DNA of 64,000 nt from Bacteroidales bacterium M6. GTDB taxonomy: Bacteria > Bacteroidota > Bacteroidia > Bacteroidales > Muribaculaceae. The notes under the pieces were generated by a model, which was given only the letters and a program-made list of their open reading frames with translations, made no database searches and was not told the origin of the DNA. The stretch is from NCBI GenBank assembly GCA_001689485.1, contig LUJQ01000049.1:1-64000 (forward strand). The letters are read 5' to 3'. Position 1 is the stretch's first letter. Each line of letters begins with the position of its first letter. Made by a program: the position numbers and the translations under genes. Positions 52,253 to 61,862 of the stretch are shown in pieces.

Positions 52253-53902
52253 TTACTTACCCTGATGCTCGTACTTGAGCGTAAGTGTGGGTTGGTCGCA
52301 CACCTCTGTCGGCCCGAAATACTGGATGGGGCCAGGATAGATGTAGCATGTGTTATAAGCCCACTCGTCGCGCTGTGCAGCGAATTTTTGGAAAGGTGCA
52401 CCATCAAGACGCACAAGGGCTTTTTGGATAACGGGCTTCATCATGCCGTGACGGCGCTCCATATTCATCATCATAGTGATAGGGATACCACCGGCAACCC
52501 ACTGCACAGAAGGCTTTGTAAGGTTACGCACAGACGACATGTAACCTGTCACACCGCAACGGATAAGGCATGCGGCATTGAAACCGAGCGAGTAGCAGTA
52601 GTCAGCATCGAAGTTGGAAGGATCTGCGCAACGGCCTTCGTAACCGAAGAAGTGATGCAATGAGGCGAACTTACCGTTGAATCGTCCCTCTTCCTTAAGG
52701 ACTGACAAACGCTTGCCAACCATTTCGGAAAGCAGTTTTTCAGTTTCGATAAGCGACACCTGCACGTTTCCATGGGGGTCACGGTCAAGACTAAGCTGAC
52801 GTGCCACACCCTCGGGAAGGGATGAGTAAACAGCCGCATTTTCAGCAGAAAGATGGTCGATGATGTACTGACGCTGGGCAGCGGGGTCGACAGCGGCAAA
52901 TTCAGCGCTGTTTTTCGCCAAAAGGTCGTTAAGCTCGGCAATCAGGCGCTTCATGGCCGGGATAAACTCGATAAGACCTTCGGGAATCAGCACGATACCG
53001 AAGTTCATACCGCGCTTTGCACGCTCCACAACAACATCAGCGATAGAATCAACAATCTGGTCAAGGGTCATATCCTTTTCCTCAACCTCTTCCGAGATGA
53101 TGCAGATGTTAGGCTGGCACTGGAGGGCGCATTCCAATGCGATATGGCTGGCCGAACGCCCCATGAGTTTGATAAAGTGATAATATTTCTTGGCCGAATT
53201 GCAGTCGCGCTGAATGTTACCGATAACCTCGGAATACACCTTCGTAGCGGTGTCAAAACCAAACGAGGTTTCGATAACATCGTTCTTAAGGTCGCCGTCG
53301 ATGGTTTTGGGGCAACCGATAACCTGCACACCTGCGTTGATGCTCTTATAATATTCGGCAAGCACTGCTGCATTGGTGTTCGAATCGTCGCCACCGATAA
53401 TCACAAGAGCCTTGATGTCAAGCTCCTTAAGGATTTCAAGACCCTTGTCGAACTGTTCTTTGGTTTCAAGCTTGGTTCGTCCTGAACCGATGATATCGAA
53501 ACCGCCGGTGTTACGGAACTCGTCAATAACCGACGATGTAAGCTCCACATACTGATGGTCTACGAAGCCGCCCGGGCCCATAAGGAATCCATAAAGACGG
53601 CTGTCGCGGTGCACTTTCTTGATGCCGTCGAATAAGCCGCAGATAACATTATGACCACCGGGAGCCTGGCCACCAGAAAGAATCACACCAACGTTTACAG
53701 GTTTGGAAGGTGTGGGGGTGGAGTTTTTCTCGAATCTCAGTTCGGGAAGGCCGTAAGTGTTGGGAAACAGCTGCTTGATTTCTTCCTGATCGGCTACAGA
53801 CTGTGTGGCATCACCTTCCACAGCTTTCACCGCACCGGTAAGCACGATAGGCAACTTAGGCTGATAAGTCGCGCGGGCTTTTTGCAGGGCGCTTTTCTTC
53901 AT
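52253..53902 (-). CDS. pfp: Pyrophosphate-fructose-6-phosphate 1-phosphotransferase
   Basis: A 549-residue PPi-dependent phosphofructokinase of the long class, catalysing reversible phosphorylation of fructose-6-phosphate in glycolysis. [13 protein letters not shown] near residue 75 and [10 protein letters not shown] bind the phosphate donor, the Asp in place of Gly after GGD marking PPi rather than ATP use. [10 protein letters not shown] carries the catalytic Asp. It stands alone, with a minus-strand -7 element at 54036-54043. Typical of anaerobic Bacteroidetes, where PPi drives the step. Confidence 0.93.
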   Translation of the reverse strand: MKKSALQKARATYQPKLPIVLTGAVKAVEGDATQSVADQEEIKQLFPNTYGLPELRFEKNSTPTPSKPVNVGVILSGGQAPGGHNVICGLFDGIKKVHRDSRLYGFLMGPGGFVDHQYVELTSSVIDEFRNTGGFDIIGSGRTKLETKEQFDKGLEILKELDIKALVIIGGDDSNTNAAVLAEYYKSINAGVQVIGCPKTIDGDLKNDVIETSFGFDTATKVYSEVIGNIQRDCNSAKKYYHFIKLMGRSASHIALECALQCQPNICIISEEVEEKDMTLDQIVDSIADVVVERAKRGMNFGIVLIPEGLIEFIPAMKRLIAELNDLLAKNSAEFAAVDPAAQRQYIIDHLSAENAAVYSSLPEGVARQLSLDRDPHGNVQVSLIETEKLLSEMVGKRLSVLKEEGRFNGKFASLHHFFGYEGRCADPSNFDADYCYSLGFNAACLIRCGVTGYMSSVRNLTKPSVQWVAGGIPITMMMNMERRHGMMKPVIQKALVRLDGAPFQKFAAQRDEWAYNTCYIYPGPIQYFGPTEVCDQPTLTLKYEHQGK

Positions 53903-54310
53903 GAATGTAAATCTTTTTGTATTACGTTAGAAATTATCTTCAATCGAGCATAGTGATAATCTATTGGATGCCAGCATGTTAAAATCCGCAACTGCTATGT
54001 GCGGCAGGAATGGCATCTCACGGATTAACCCACCACAAAGTTACGCAATATCCACGATTTTTTATGTGAAATTATTATAACGGGGCATTAAGCATAAAGC
54101 TTCTTTTTTGCAAGCGTTGCCAACACTTAGCACCAAAAATCAATATAGCCATATACCATAATGCGGCACTGAAACATATTAGAAGGGCAAAAAGCTTATA
54201 TAGCGCCCTTTGCGACGTTATAAAATGTTAACAACGCATAACGGCCGGAATCCACACAAAAAATAAAATTGCCTTGGCTTTTACCGCGCCATCTATAAAC
54301 GGAACGCCGT
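53903..54310. other. Intergenic stretch without a gene
   Basis: About 400 bases. It holds a -7 element for pfp (minus-strand TAACTTTG at 54036-54043), and an inverted repeat (CTATAAACGG at 54293-54302 with CCGTTTATAG at 54307-54316) that overlaps the tatD stop. I see no other structure or open frame of note. Confidence 0.5.
54036..54043 (-). promoter_or_regulatory. -7 element for pfp
   Basis: The minus strand reads TAACTTTG (TAnnTTTG); no clear -33. The leader to pfp would be about 130 bases. Confidence 0.45.
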
Positions 54311-55084
54311 TTATAGGGAATAAAGACACTTAGCCGACATGGTGGTCACATGCGCCACTTCCTCAACCGATACGCCAAGAGTTTCAGCTATCTGGGCCGC
54401 AATCAGCGGTATGAAACTGCTGTCGTTGCGTTTGCCACGGTAAGGAGTCGGGGCAAGATAAGGGGCATCGGTTTCAAGTAAAATCCTGTCAAGGCCGATA
54501 GACGGGAGAGTGTCACGTAGCCCGGAATTTTTAAATGTCACAATGCCGTTGATTCCGAAAAAGAAATCGCCGACAGTGCGGATGCGGGCAACATCATCAG
54601 CCGTCCCCCCGAAGCAATGAAATGCCCCGCGTGGCACAGCAGGCAGACCCGACAGAATCTCAAGAACCTCGTCAAGACCGTCGCGGCAATGGATATTTAT
54701 AGGCAGCCCGTACTCAAGAGCCATGCGGCACTGGGCGTCGAAAGCCCTCATCTGCTTATCCCTCCCGGCGGCATCCTCATGCAGGTCGATACCTATTTCC
54801 CCTACCCCGACATATTCCTTCGACGGGGTTTCCAGCTCATTCTTTATGATTGCCAGCGCATTATCAGGCTCATCAGTCAACTCGGTGGGATGCAGACCTA
54901 TAAACATCCGCAGGTTATCAGGGAACTTCGCAGCAAGAGCCTTCATCGAAGGCAGTTCGCCAAGAGAGGTTCCCGGGAGAATCATCATTTTCACACCGGC
55001 CTCAATCGCCTTACGCACCACATCCTCACCACCGTTTTCAAACACCTCATCACTCAGATGTGTGTGGGTATCAATAAATTCCAT
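54311..55084 (-). CDS. TatD family metal-dependent hydrolase
   Basis: A 257-residue TatD-family (TIM-barrel) hydrolase, a metal-dependent DNase-like protein involved in DNA quality control. FIDTHTHLSDE at the N-terminus, GVGEIGIDLHED, the HCRDGLDE and FHCFGGTADD histidines and ETDAPYLAP near the C-terminus are the metal ligands in order. ATG 55084 is preferred over an upstream start because the extra residues fall outside the fold. It lies 117 bases from the polyprenyl synthase stop and is in the same direction. Confidence 0.93.
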   Translation of the reverse strand: MEFIDTHTHLSDEVFENGGEDVVRKAIEAGVKMMILPGTSLGELPSMKALAAKFPDNLRMFIGLHPTELTDEPDNALAIIKNELETPSKEYVGVGEIGIDLHEDAAGRDKQMRAFDAQCRMALEYGLPINIHCRDGLDEVLEILSGLPAVPRGAFHCFGGTADDVARIRTVGDFFFGINGIVTFKNSGLRDTLPSIGLDRILLETDAPYLAPTPYRGKRNDSSFIPLIAAQIAETLGVSVEEVAHVTTMSAKCLYSL

Positions 55085-55201
55085 AATTCTTTTCAGACAG
55101 TCAGATAAGCAGACACTGATAAGCAAGTCATAAATGAATATTTACCATCAGCAGCAGCTGATTCTCAGTTTCCATATTAAAGCCTCCCCGCTTACGCGCA
55201 A

Positions 55202-56161
55202 TCAATTGCTGCGAGTGGTCGATTTGGCAGCAAGTGCTTTGAAAAAATCCTTTGCCGCAGTAGTTACAGCCACATCCGAAAGGCATGCAACCGCTTCGGA
55301 GGCATACCGTTCAATCAACTCATGCGACCGCGACGGAAGGTTGAGGGAATCATATATTTCCTTTATCTCTTTTATCTTCAAATAATCGGTGAGTTTCTTA
55401 TCAAGCACGGCGTTCATCTGCGCGGGGCACTCTGCCATAGCCGTAATCCATAGCCAGGTTTTCTTTTCATTGATTATATCCCCGCCGATTTCCTTGCCAA
55501 ACAAGGCCGGGTCACCATATGTGTCAAGATAATCGTCCTGTAACTGAAAAGCCAGCCCAAGCAATTCACCGTAACGATACATTGCCTCACAATCCCTTTC
55601 ACAGGCACCACCCAGCATTGCACCCATCCGGCAGGCACATGCCAGCAACACGGAGGTTTTCAGACGAATCATCTCCATATATTCGTCAACGGTCACATCG
55701 TCGCGGTTCTCGAAATCCATGTCGAACTGCTGCCCTTCATAAATTTCCATCGCCGTGGTGTTGAACAGCCGGAGCAGTTCAGGCAGTTTGCCCCCGTCGC
55801 AATCCGCAATCAGCCGTGTAGCCATTGTCAGCATCGCATCGCCTGATAATATGGCAGTCGAATTGTTCCAACGACGATGCACTGTGGGACGCCCGCGGCG
55901 CACATCGGCATTATCCATAACATCGTCATGAAGCAACGTGAAGTTATGGAACATCTCGATTCCGAGAGCCTGGCTTATAACCGAGGCAGGCTCTGCGCCG
56001 AAAGCCTTGGCCGATGCCATCAACAACACCGGGCGCAAACGTTTCCCCCCGCCTTCAAGGGTATATCTGATCGGGGCATACAATCCGGCAGGTTGCTGGG
56101 GATAAACAATCTTGGCAACGGCCTTCTCTACAATCTCGGCAAAATAGTCTATGGAAAACAT
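55202..56161 (-). CDS. Polyprenyl diphosphate synthase
   Basis: A 319-residue trans-isoprenyl diphosphate synthase that elongates isoprenoid chains, probably for menaquinone. The first Asp-rich motif HDDVMDNADVRRG is near residue 85 and the second, QLQDDYLDTYG, near 212. GGKRLRP near 35 binds the substrate pyrophosphate. A bulky residue pattern before the first motif, which sets chain length, cannot be read with confidence, so the product length is unknown. The gene is divergent from the DUF4250-uvrD operon, with a -7 element at 56194-56201. Confidence 0.92.
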   Translation of the reverse strand: MFSIDYFAEIVEKAVAKIVYPQQPAGLYAPIRYTLEGGGKRLRPVLLMASAKAFGAEPASVISQALGIEMFHNFTLLHDDVMDNADVRRGRPTVHRRWNNSTAILSGDAMLTMATRLIADCDGGKLPELLRLFNTTAMEIYEGQQFDMDFENRDDVTVDEYMEMIRLKTSVLLACACRMGAMLGGACERDCEAMYRYGELLGLAFQLQDDYLDTYGDPALFGKEIGGDIINEKKTWLWITAMAECPAQMNAVLDKKLTDYLKIKEIKEIYDSLNLPSRSHELIERYASEAVACLSDVAVTTAAKDFFKALAAKSTTRSN

Positions 56162-56193
56162 TGTGATAGGAACGGGTCTTCTTATTTTTCATG

Positions 56194-56201
56194 CAAAGTT
56201 A
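56194..56201 (-). promoter_or_regulatory. -7 element for the polyprenyl synthase gene
   Basis: The minus strand reads TAACTTTG, 33 bases upstream of the start codon. No clear -33. Confidence 0.45.
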
Positions 56202-56225
56202 GGGAAAACTTTCCTGATTTATAGC

Positions 56226-56233
56226 TAATTTTG
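56226..56233 (+). promoter_or_regulatory. -7 element for the DUF4250-uvrD operon
   Basis: TAATTTTG matches TAnnTTTG, 29 bases before the DUF4250 start. Confidence 0.5.
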
Positions 56234-56261
56234 TAAGCTAAAATCAAGGTAGAAAAACCAT

Positions 56262-56447
56262 ATGACATTCGATAACATCCCCCAAGACCCTATCATACTG
56301 CTAAGTTTCATCAACACAAGGCTACGCGACCAATACGCGTCGCTTGATGCGTTATGTGATGATTTGGACATTGATGCCGCCGGTTTATGCGCAAAACTCG
56401 CCGCCGTGGGCTATGTCTACGACCCGGCTCTTAACAAATTCATCTGA
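56262..56447 (+). CDS. DUF4250 small protein
   Basis: A 61-residue protein of the DUF4250 type, all-helical, with DPIILLSFINTRLRDQY at the N-terminus and GYVYDPALNKF at the end. It is small and mildly acidic. The function is unknown. It precedes the UvrD-like helicase by 9 bases, so it is probably co-translated with it. No membrane helix or signal peptide. Confidence 0.8.
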   Translation: MTFDNIPQDPIILLSFINTRLRDQYASLDALCDDLDIDAAGLCAKLAAVGYVYDPALNKFI

Positions 56448-56456
56448 GCGGCCGAC

Positions 56457-58796
56457 ATGGAAGATTACCTTTCGCAACTAAACCCGCAGCAACGCGAGGC
56501 TGTGGAATACCTCGACGGGCCGCAGCTGGTGATAGCCGGTGCCGGATCGGGCAAAACCAGGGTGCTTACATACAAAATCGTGCACCTCCTTGCCAATGGT
56601 TACGAACCATACCGAATCATGGCACTTACGTTCACAAACAAAGCTGCACGCGAAATGCGTGAACGCATACAGAAACTTGTAGGGGCTGGGATTGCCAACA
56701 GGTTGTGGATGGGCACATTTCATTCCATATTCGCACGCCTGCTCCGCAATCATGCCGACCGCATAGGGTTCAAGCCATCGTTTACAATCTATGATGCCGC
56801 CGACTCCAAAGCCTTGATCAAAACCATCATCAAGGATATGCAGCTTGATGAAAAAATCTACAAGGCATCAACGGTGCAAGGAGCCATCTCAATGGCCAAG
56901 AACGCCCTTATAAGCCCTGAACGATATGCATCCGACAAAGATATTGCCGAAGCCGACCGGCGTGCCAGGCGTCCGCTGACATACGAAATCTACCGAATCT
57001 ACCGCCACCGCTGTTTTGTGGCAGGCGCGATGGATTTCGATGACCTGCTGTATTATACCAATGTGCTGCTGCGCGACAACCCTGATGTGCGTCGGCACTA
57101 TCAGGAGTTTTTCCGTTATGTACTTGTCGACGAATACCAGGATACCAACTTCGCGCAACATTGCATCGTGTCGGAACTATGCCGCGACAGCAACTCGCTG
57201 ACAATGGTAGGTGACGACGCCCAAAGCATCTACTCTTTCCGAGGTGCAAACATAAAAAACATACTCAACCTCAAAAAGGCATACCCGACCCTGCGCATAT
57301 TCAAGCTCGAACAGAACTACCGTTCTACAAAGAACATCGTGGATGCCGCCAACTCCCTGATTGAGAAGAACAGGGAGCAAATACGCAAACAGGTGTTCTC
57401 GAAAAACGACACAGGTGAACGCATCGAGGTCATCAACTGCTCAACTGACTTCGAAGAGGCATTCCTGGTTGCCAACCGCATAGCACAGCTACGACGGACA
57501 TCACACGACAGCCTGGACGAATTCGCAGTGCTTTACCGCACCAACGCCCAAAGCCGCCGCCTGGAGGAGTCATTGCGCAAACGCAACATATCCTACCGCA
57601 TCTACGGCGGTTTGTCGTTCTACCAACGCAAGGAGGTCAAAGATGCCATCGCATATTTCCGCCTGGCCACCAATCCCGACGACGACGAGGCATTGCGGAG
57701 AGTGATAAATTACCCGGCAAGGGGCATCGGGGAAACAACCGTCGCCAAGCTCATACACACAGCCATGGAGCACCGTGTGAGCATATGGAAAGTCCTTGAC
57801 GACCCGGCGGCATATGAACTGCCAGTCAATTCGGCCACACTGAAAAAACTCGACCTGTTCAGGCAACTGGTAGCAGATTTCAATACGGCCGACGAGCGCG
57901 GCACAGACGCCTATGAACTGGCAACAACCATCATAAGCCGTACACGCCTGCTTTCATCGTTAATCTCCGACAACACCCCTGAAAGCATTTCCAAACAGGA
58001 AAACCTCCAGGAAATACTAAGCAACGTGAAAGATTTCGTCGATGAAAAAAACGAGGCAGGCGAACTCGACCACACACGCATGCAGGATTTCCTTGCCGAA
58101 GTATCACTGGCAACCGATCAGGATGAGCAGGACACTGCCGAGCAACGTGTCACCCTCATGACCGCGCATGCAGCCAAGGGACTGGAATTCAACAACGTGA
58201 TAGTAGTCGGGGTGGAAGAGGAACTATTCCCGTCGGCGATGGCTTCAGGTTCGTTAGGCGAAATTGAAGAGGAACGACGTCTGCTGTATGTAGCCGTTAC
58301 GCGTGCGAAAAAATTCTGCATGCTTTCATATGCGTCGTCACGGTTCAAGAACGGCCAGACAAAAATATGCCAGCCGTCACGATTCCTGCACGACATCGAT
58401 CCACGGTATCTGAATCCCGTCCAAGGTACCAACCTGGGAACCGGCGGCCCGAACCCATACGAGAAATACCGTTCGTCGTTCCACTCCCCTATCGCCACCC
58501 ATGCGGAAATCAACCCCAAGGCAGGTGTGACACCTCCTCCGGTAGCAGCCTCAAGCCGCTGGCAACCGTCGGCAATAGCCGCTAAAGAATATTCCGCACA
58601 ACCATCTAGCGGAGAATTCGCCCTACACACATTGGATGAGGTAGCCAGCGGAATGGAAATAATGCACGAACGGTTCGGACGCGGCAAAATCACAGATATT
58701 GACCCCGACCCTGCAAGCGCGAAAATAGTAGTTTTGTTCTCAAACGTGGAACAGCGAAAACTGATGCTCAAATACGCTAAATTCAAAATCTTATGA
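56457..58796 (+). CDS. uvrD: UvrD/PcrA-type DNA helicase
   Basis: A 779-residue superfamily 1A helicase for repair and replication restart. Walker A is AGAGSGKTR (residues 27-35), Walker B VDEYQDTN near 225, GDDAQSIYSFRGA near 257 (motif III-like), QNYRSTKNI (motif IV), VTLMTAHAAKGLEF (motif V) and VAVTRAKKF (motif VI). The C-terminal 60 residues resemble the PcrA Tudor-like tail (ERFGRGKITDIDPD). Its stop overlaps the start of the carboxynorspermidine decarboxylase gene by 4 bases, tying DNA repair to polyamine synthesis in one operon. Confidence 0.93.
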   Translation: MEDYLSQLNPQQREAVEYLDGPQLVIAGAGSGKTRVLTYKIVHLLANGYEPYRIMALTFTNKAAREMRERIQKLVGAGIANRLWMGTFHSIFARLLRNHADRIGFKPSFTIYDAADSKALIKTIIKDMQLDEKIYKASTVQGAISMAKNALISPERYASDKDIAEADRRARRPLTYEIYRIYRHRCFVAGAMDFDDLLYYTNVLLRDNPDVRRHYQEFFRYVLVDEYQDTNFAQHCIVSELCRDSNSLTMVGDDAQSIYSFRGANIKNILNLKKAYPTLRIFKLEQNYRSTKNIVDAANSLIEKNREQIRKQVFSKNDTGERIEVINCSTDFEEAFLVANRIAQLRRTSHDSLDEFAVLYRTNAQSRRLEESLRKRNISYRIYGGLSFYQRKEVKDAIAYFRLATNPDDDEALRRVINYPARGIGETTVAKLIHTAMEHRVSIWKVLDDPAAYELPVNSATLKKLDLFRQLVADFNTADERGTDAYELATTIISRTRLLSSLISDNTPESISKQENLQEILSNVKDFVDEKNEAGELDHTRMQDFLAEVSLATDQDEQDTAEQRVTLMTAHAAKGLEFNNVIVVGVEEELFPSAMASGSLGEIEEERRLLYVAVTRAKKFCMLSYASSRFKNGQTKICQPSRFLHDIDPRYLNPVQGTNLGTGGPNPYEKYRSSFHSPIATHAEINPKAGVTPPPVAASSRWQPSAIAAKEYSAQPSSGEFALHTLDEVASGMEIMHERFGRGKITDIDPDPASAKIVVLFSNVEQRKLMLKYAKFKIL

Positions 58797-59992
58797 ACAA
58801 CGATACACCCTTAGGCAAATCTGCCCTTGACAGTATCCCCACACCGTTCTATGTGGTGTATGAAGATGCACTAAGAGCAAACCTCGACCTCATAACCTCG
58901 GTGGCAAACAACGCCGGGGTAAAGATTATTATGGCATTCAAAGCCAATGCGCTCTGGCGCACATTCCCTATATTCCGCGAATACGGCATCGACTGCACGG
59001 CCTCATCGCTCAACGAATTAAGGCTGGGAGTAGAGGAACTTCATGCCAATGTCCATTCTTACTGCCCGGCCTATACACCGCAGACCATCGGGGCATATCT
59101 GGCCGGAAGCTCTCACCTTACGTTCAATTCCATAAGCCAATGGGAACACTTTAAAAGCGATGTCGAGGCATATAATGCGGAGAACCCGGCCACCCGTGTG
59201 TCACCGGGGCTTCGTGTCAACCCGCAATGCTCCGTCATCGAGACCGACATCTACAACCCGGCGCTTCCAGGCAGCCGGTTCGGAGTCACAGCCGACCAGA
59301 TAGGGGAAAAGCTGCCCGAAGGCATAGAAGGGCTGCATTTCCACTCCCTGTGCGAATCGTCGAGCCACGACCTTGCAAAAGTGCTGGAAGCATTCGAATG
59401 CCAGTTCGGAAGCTATCTGCCACAGATAAAATGGGTCAATATGGGCGGCGGACACCTCATGACCCGTGAAGGATATGACACACAACACCTTGTGGAACTG
59501 TTGCGTGGATTCCGGCAACGCTACCCTTGGCTACAGGTCATACTCGAACCCGGAAGCGCCTTTACATGGCGCACCGGCGACCTTGTGGCATCGGTAGTCG
59601 ACATAGTCAGTAACCAAGGCGTAAACACTGCCATTCTCGATATATCGTTCGCATGCCACATGCCCGACACCCTGGAAATGCCCTACAAGCCCATAGTGTC
59701 CGAAAGCCTCACTGATGACGAAATATCGCTAAAACCGGCAAACAGCCTGCATACTTACCGTTTAGGAGGCAACTCATGCCTGAGCGGCGACTTTATGGGT
59801 GACTGGCATTTCAGCACCCCCCTGGCAGCAGGCAACAGGATTACGTTCGAGGACATGAATCATTACACTACTGTAAAAACCAACATGTTCAATGGCATAC
59901 AACATCCCGACATAGTATTTGTTGACCACGAAGGTAACCCTTCCTACCTCAGGCGTTTCACATTCGATGACTACAAATCACGCATGTCATAG
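58793..59992 (+). CDS. nspC: Carboxynorspermidine decarboxylase
   Basis: A 399-residue PLP-dependent alanine-racemase-fold decarboxylase making norspermidine or spermidine from the carboxy precursor. The Schiff-base lysine is K50 in MAFKANALW. HFHSLCESSSHDL and WVNMGGGHLMTREGYD are substrate/PLP strands, and LGGNSCLSGDFMGDW near the C-terminus carries the Cys and Asp of the second subunit's site. The partner carboxyspermidine dehydrogenase is not in this window. Start overlaps uvrD by 4 bases (ATGA). Polyamines of this route act in biofilm and growth control. Confidence 0.93.
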   Translation: MNNDTPLGKSALDSIPTPFYVVYEDALRANLDLITSVANNAGVKIIMAFKANALWRTFPIFREYGIDCTASSLNELRLGVEELHANVHSYCPAYTPQTIGAYLAGSSHLTFNSISQWEHFKSDVEAYNAENPATRVSPGLRVNPQCSVIETDIYNPALPGSRFGVTADQIGEKLPEGIEGLHFHSLCESSSHDLAKVLEAFECQFGSYLPQIKWVNMGGGHLMTREGYDTQHLVELLRGFRQRYPWLQVILEPGSAFTWRTGDLVASVVDIVSNQGVNTAILDISFACHMPDTLEMPYKPIVSESLTDDEISLKPANSLHTYRLGGNSCLSGDFMGDWHFSTPLAAGNRITFEDMNHYTTVKTNMFNGIQHPDIVFVDHEGNPSYLRRFTFDDYKSRMS

Positions 59993-60038
59993 CCCACCCC
60001 CTATCCCATTCTGCTTTCCTCACCTTGATTCCCCCTCC

Positions 60039-61037
60039 ATGGAAAAATATTCGGTCATAGTGCCTGTCTATAACAGGATTGACGAAGTCGACGACCTCCT
60101 GGCAAGCCTTGCCGGGCAGACAGCCCGCAACTTCGAAGTTATCATCGTAGAAGACGGCTCGACACAACCATGCCGCAAGGTAACCGGCCGTTATGCCGGT
60201 AAAATCGACATCCGCTATTTCTTCAAGGAAAATGAAGGGAGGTCGATTGCCCGCAACTACGGCATGGAGCATGCCACAGGCACATATTTCGTGTTCTTCG
60301 ATTCCGACTGCGTAATCCCGGAAGATTATTTCGAAAAGCTCAACCGGATGTCGGACGGGCATCCTTACGACTGTTTCGGAGGCCCCGACGCCGCCGATGC
60401 CTCGTTCACAACGACCCAGAAAGCCATAAACCATGCCATGACCTCGTTCCTGACCACAGGTGGGATACGCGGTGGAAAGATAAGCCTTGAAAAATTCACC
60501 CCGCGCACTTTCAACATGGGGTTCAGCCGCAAGGTGTATGACTCCGTGGGAGGCTTCCGCGAAATGTTTTCGGAAGACATCGATATGAGTACCCGGATAA
60601 GGCTTGCCGGATTCTCGATAGGACTTTACCCTGAACTGCCTGTATATCATAAACGCAGGGTGGATTTCCGAAAATTCCTCCGACAGGTCTATGTGTTCGG
60701 CATGTCACGCATAACCCTGAAACTCCTTTATCCTGACAGCATGAAGCCGGTCCACTGGCTCCCGGCAATGTTCGTAGCTGGCTGCGCGGCCATGGCCTTG
60801 CTGGCTGTGATATGCTCCCCGTGGTGGTTGCTCCCGCTTGGACTTTATCTTTCAGCGATATTCATTTGCGCGTTGATAGCTACCAAATCCATCGTAATAG
60901 CAGCAAAGGCCGTACCGGCATCAATCATACAGCTCGGAGGCTACGGGTGCGGGTTCCTGAAAGCCTACCTGTTAAAGATAATACTAGGCAAAGGCAGGGA
61001 CGAAGCCGAAGAAATAATAATACGCAAAGGCAAATGA
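60039..61037 (+). CDS. Family 2 glycosyltransferase, membrane-associated
   Basis: A 332-residue GT2 enzyme. The GT-A domain (about 1-220) has VIVPVYNRIDEVDDLL, VIIVEDGSTQPC, the DXD-like FFDSDCVIPEDYF and the acceptor-side MFSEDIDMSTR with its catalytic Asp. Two or three membrane helices follow (about 230-300). It probably adds a sugar to a surface lipid or polysaccharide. The ATG at 60039 is used; the longer frame overlaps nspC. Its stop overlaps the radC start by 4 bases, an unusual place for a glycosyltransferase among DNA-repair genes. Confidence 0.87.
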   Translation: MEKYSVIVPVYNRIDEVDDLLASLAGQTARNFEVIIVEDGSTQPCRKVTGRYAGKIDIRYFFKENEGRSIARNYGMEHATGTYFVFFDSDCVIPEDYFEKLNRMSDGHPYDCFGGPDAADASFTTTQKAINHAMTSFLTTGGIRGGKISLEKFTPRTFNMGFSRKVYDSVGGFREMFSEDIDMSTRIRLAGFSIGLYPELPVYHKRRVDFRKFLRQVYVFGMSRITLKLLYPDSMKPVHWLPAMFVAGCAAMALLAVICSPWWLLPLGLYLSAIFICALIATKSIVIAAKAVPASIIQLGGYGCGFLKAYLLKIILGKGRDEAEEIIIRKGK

Positions 61038-61765
61038 AAAGCGACAACCCGATTCCCGAAAACCCCGCTACAGAAAGGAGCGGCCTCCTGATCCGTGACC
61101 TTAACGCCGACGAAAAACCACGCGAAAAGGCAAACCGGTTCGGCATGGATGCCCTTACCGACGTGGAACTGCTTGCATTGCTGTTAGGTTCGGGTGTGCC
61201 GGGCAAATCGGTACTCGACCTCAGTCGCGAAATCCTACAGGACAACGACAACCGCCTGCGGCTGCTGTCGCGTATGTCGATTGCCGAGTTGAAAAAGAAA
61301 TACAAAGGTGTCGGCGAAGCCAAAGCCACCCTTCTTGTGGCTGCAATGGCATTTGGCAGCCGGGTCCAGGCAAGCCTTTCGATTGAGGATCCGCAAATGC
61401 GTTCGAGCGAGGATGTACACGCCTATATGCGGGCAAAACTCGAACGCCTGAACTACGAGGAGTTCTGGGTGCTGCATCTCAACAGGGCAAACCGTGTGAT
61501 TTATGCCGACCGTGTGAGCAAAGGCGGCACTTCGAGCACTGCCGTAGACATAAAACTTATTGCCAAGAGCGCTATCGACCACCTTTCATCGGCAATCATC
61601 CTGGTTCACAACCATCCATCAGGCACTATGACCCCATCGGGGCCTGATGACGTGCTCACACGCCGCATCGTGGATATATGCAAGGTTATCGACGTACCTG
61701 TGCAGGATCACGTTATAATCGGCCCTTCAACCTATTATTCCTATCGCGATAACGGACGGCTCTAA
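61034..61765 (+). CDS. radC: RadC family JAMM metalloprotein
   Basis: A 243-residue RadC: an N-terminal helix-hairpin-helix part (about 20-110, ALTDVELLALLLGSG, KKYKGVGEAKA) and a C-terminal JAMM-like domain with HNHPSGTMTPSGPD and a preceding Glu (YEEFWVLHLNR). Historically linked to DNA repair, its actual role is uncertain; the JAMM motif points to a metallohydrolase. ATG 61034 overlaps the glycosyltransferase stop. It is the last gene of the five-gene operon, followed by a strong terminator. Confidence 0.92.
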   Translation: MKSDNPIPENPATERSGLLIRDLNADEKPREKANRFGMDALTDVELLALLLGSGVPGKSVLDLSREILQDNDNRLRLLSRMSIAELKKKYKGVGEAKATLLVAAMAFGSRVQASLSIEDPQMRSSEDVHAYMRAKLERLNYEEFWVLHLNRANRVIYADRVSKGGTSSTAVDIKLIAKSAIDHLSSAIILVHNHPSGTMTPSGPDDVLTRRIVDICKVIDVPVQDHVIIGPSTYYSYRDNGRL

Positions 61766-61807
61766 ACACGACGCAGGAGGTGTCATAATAATCATATATA
61801 CAACAAT

Positions 61808-61844
61808 ACCGGCGGTGTGCAAAAAAAATTAGCACACCGCCGGT
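61808..61844. terminator. Bidirectional terminator after radC
   Basis: A perfect 13-bp stem (61808-61820 with 61832-61844) around an A-rich loop, between convergent genes. On the minus strand the loop supplies Ts inside the hairpin, so the reverse-direction tail is weaker. Confidence 0.7.
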
Positions 61845-61862
61845 CTGTAATATCCACCTCGT

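Noticed and set aside
58118..58786. 222-codon minus-strand frame opposite the end of uvrD
   Set aside because: Antisense to helicase motifs V and VI; Ser/Arg-rich with no recognisable fold.
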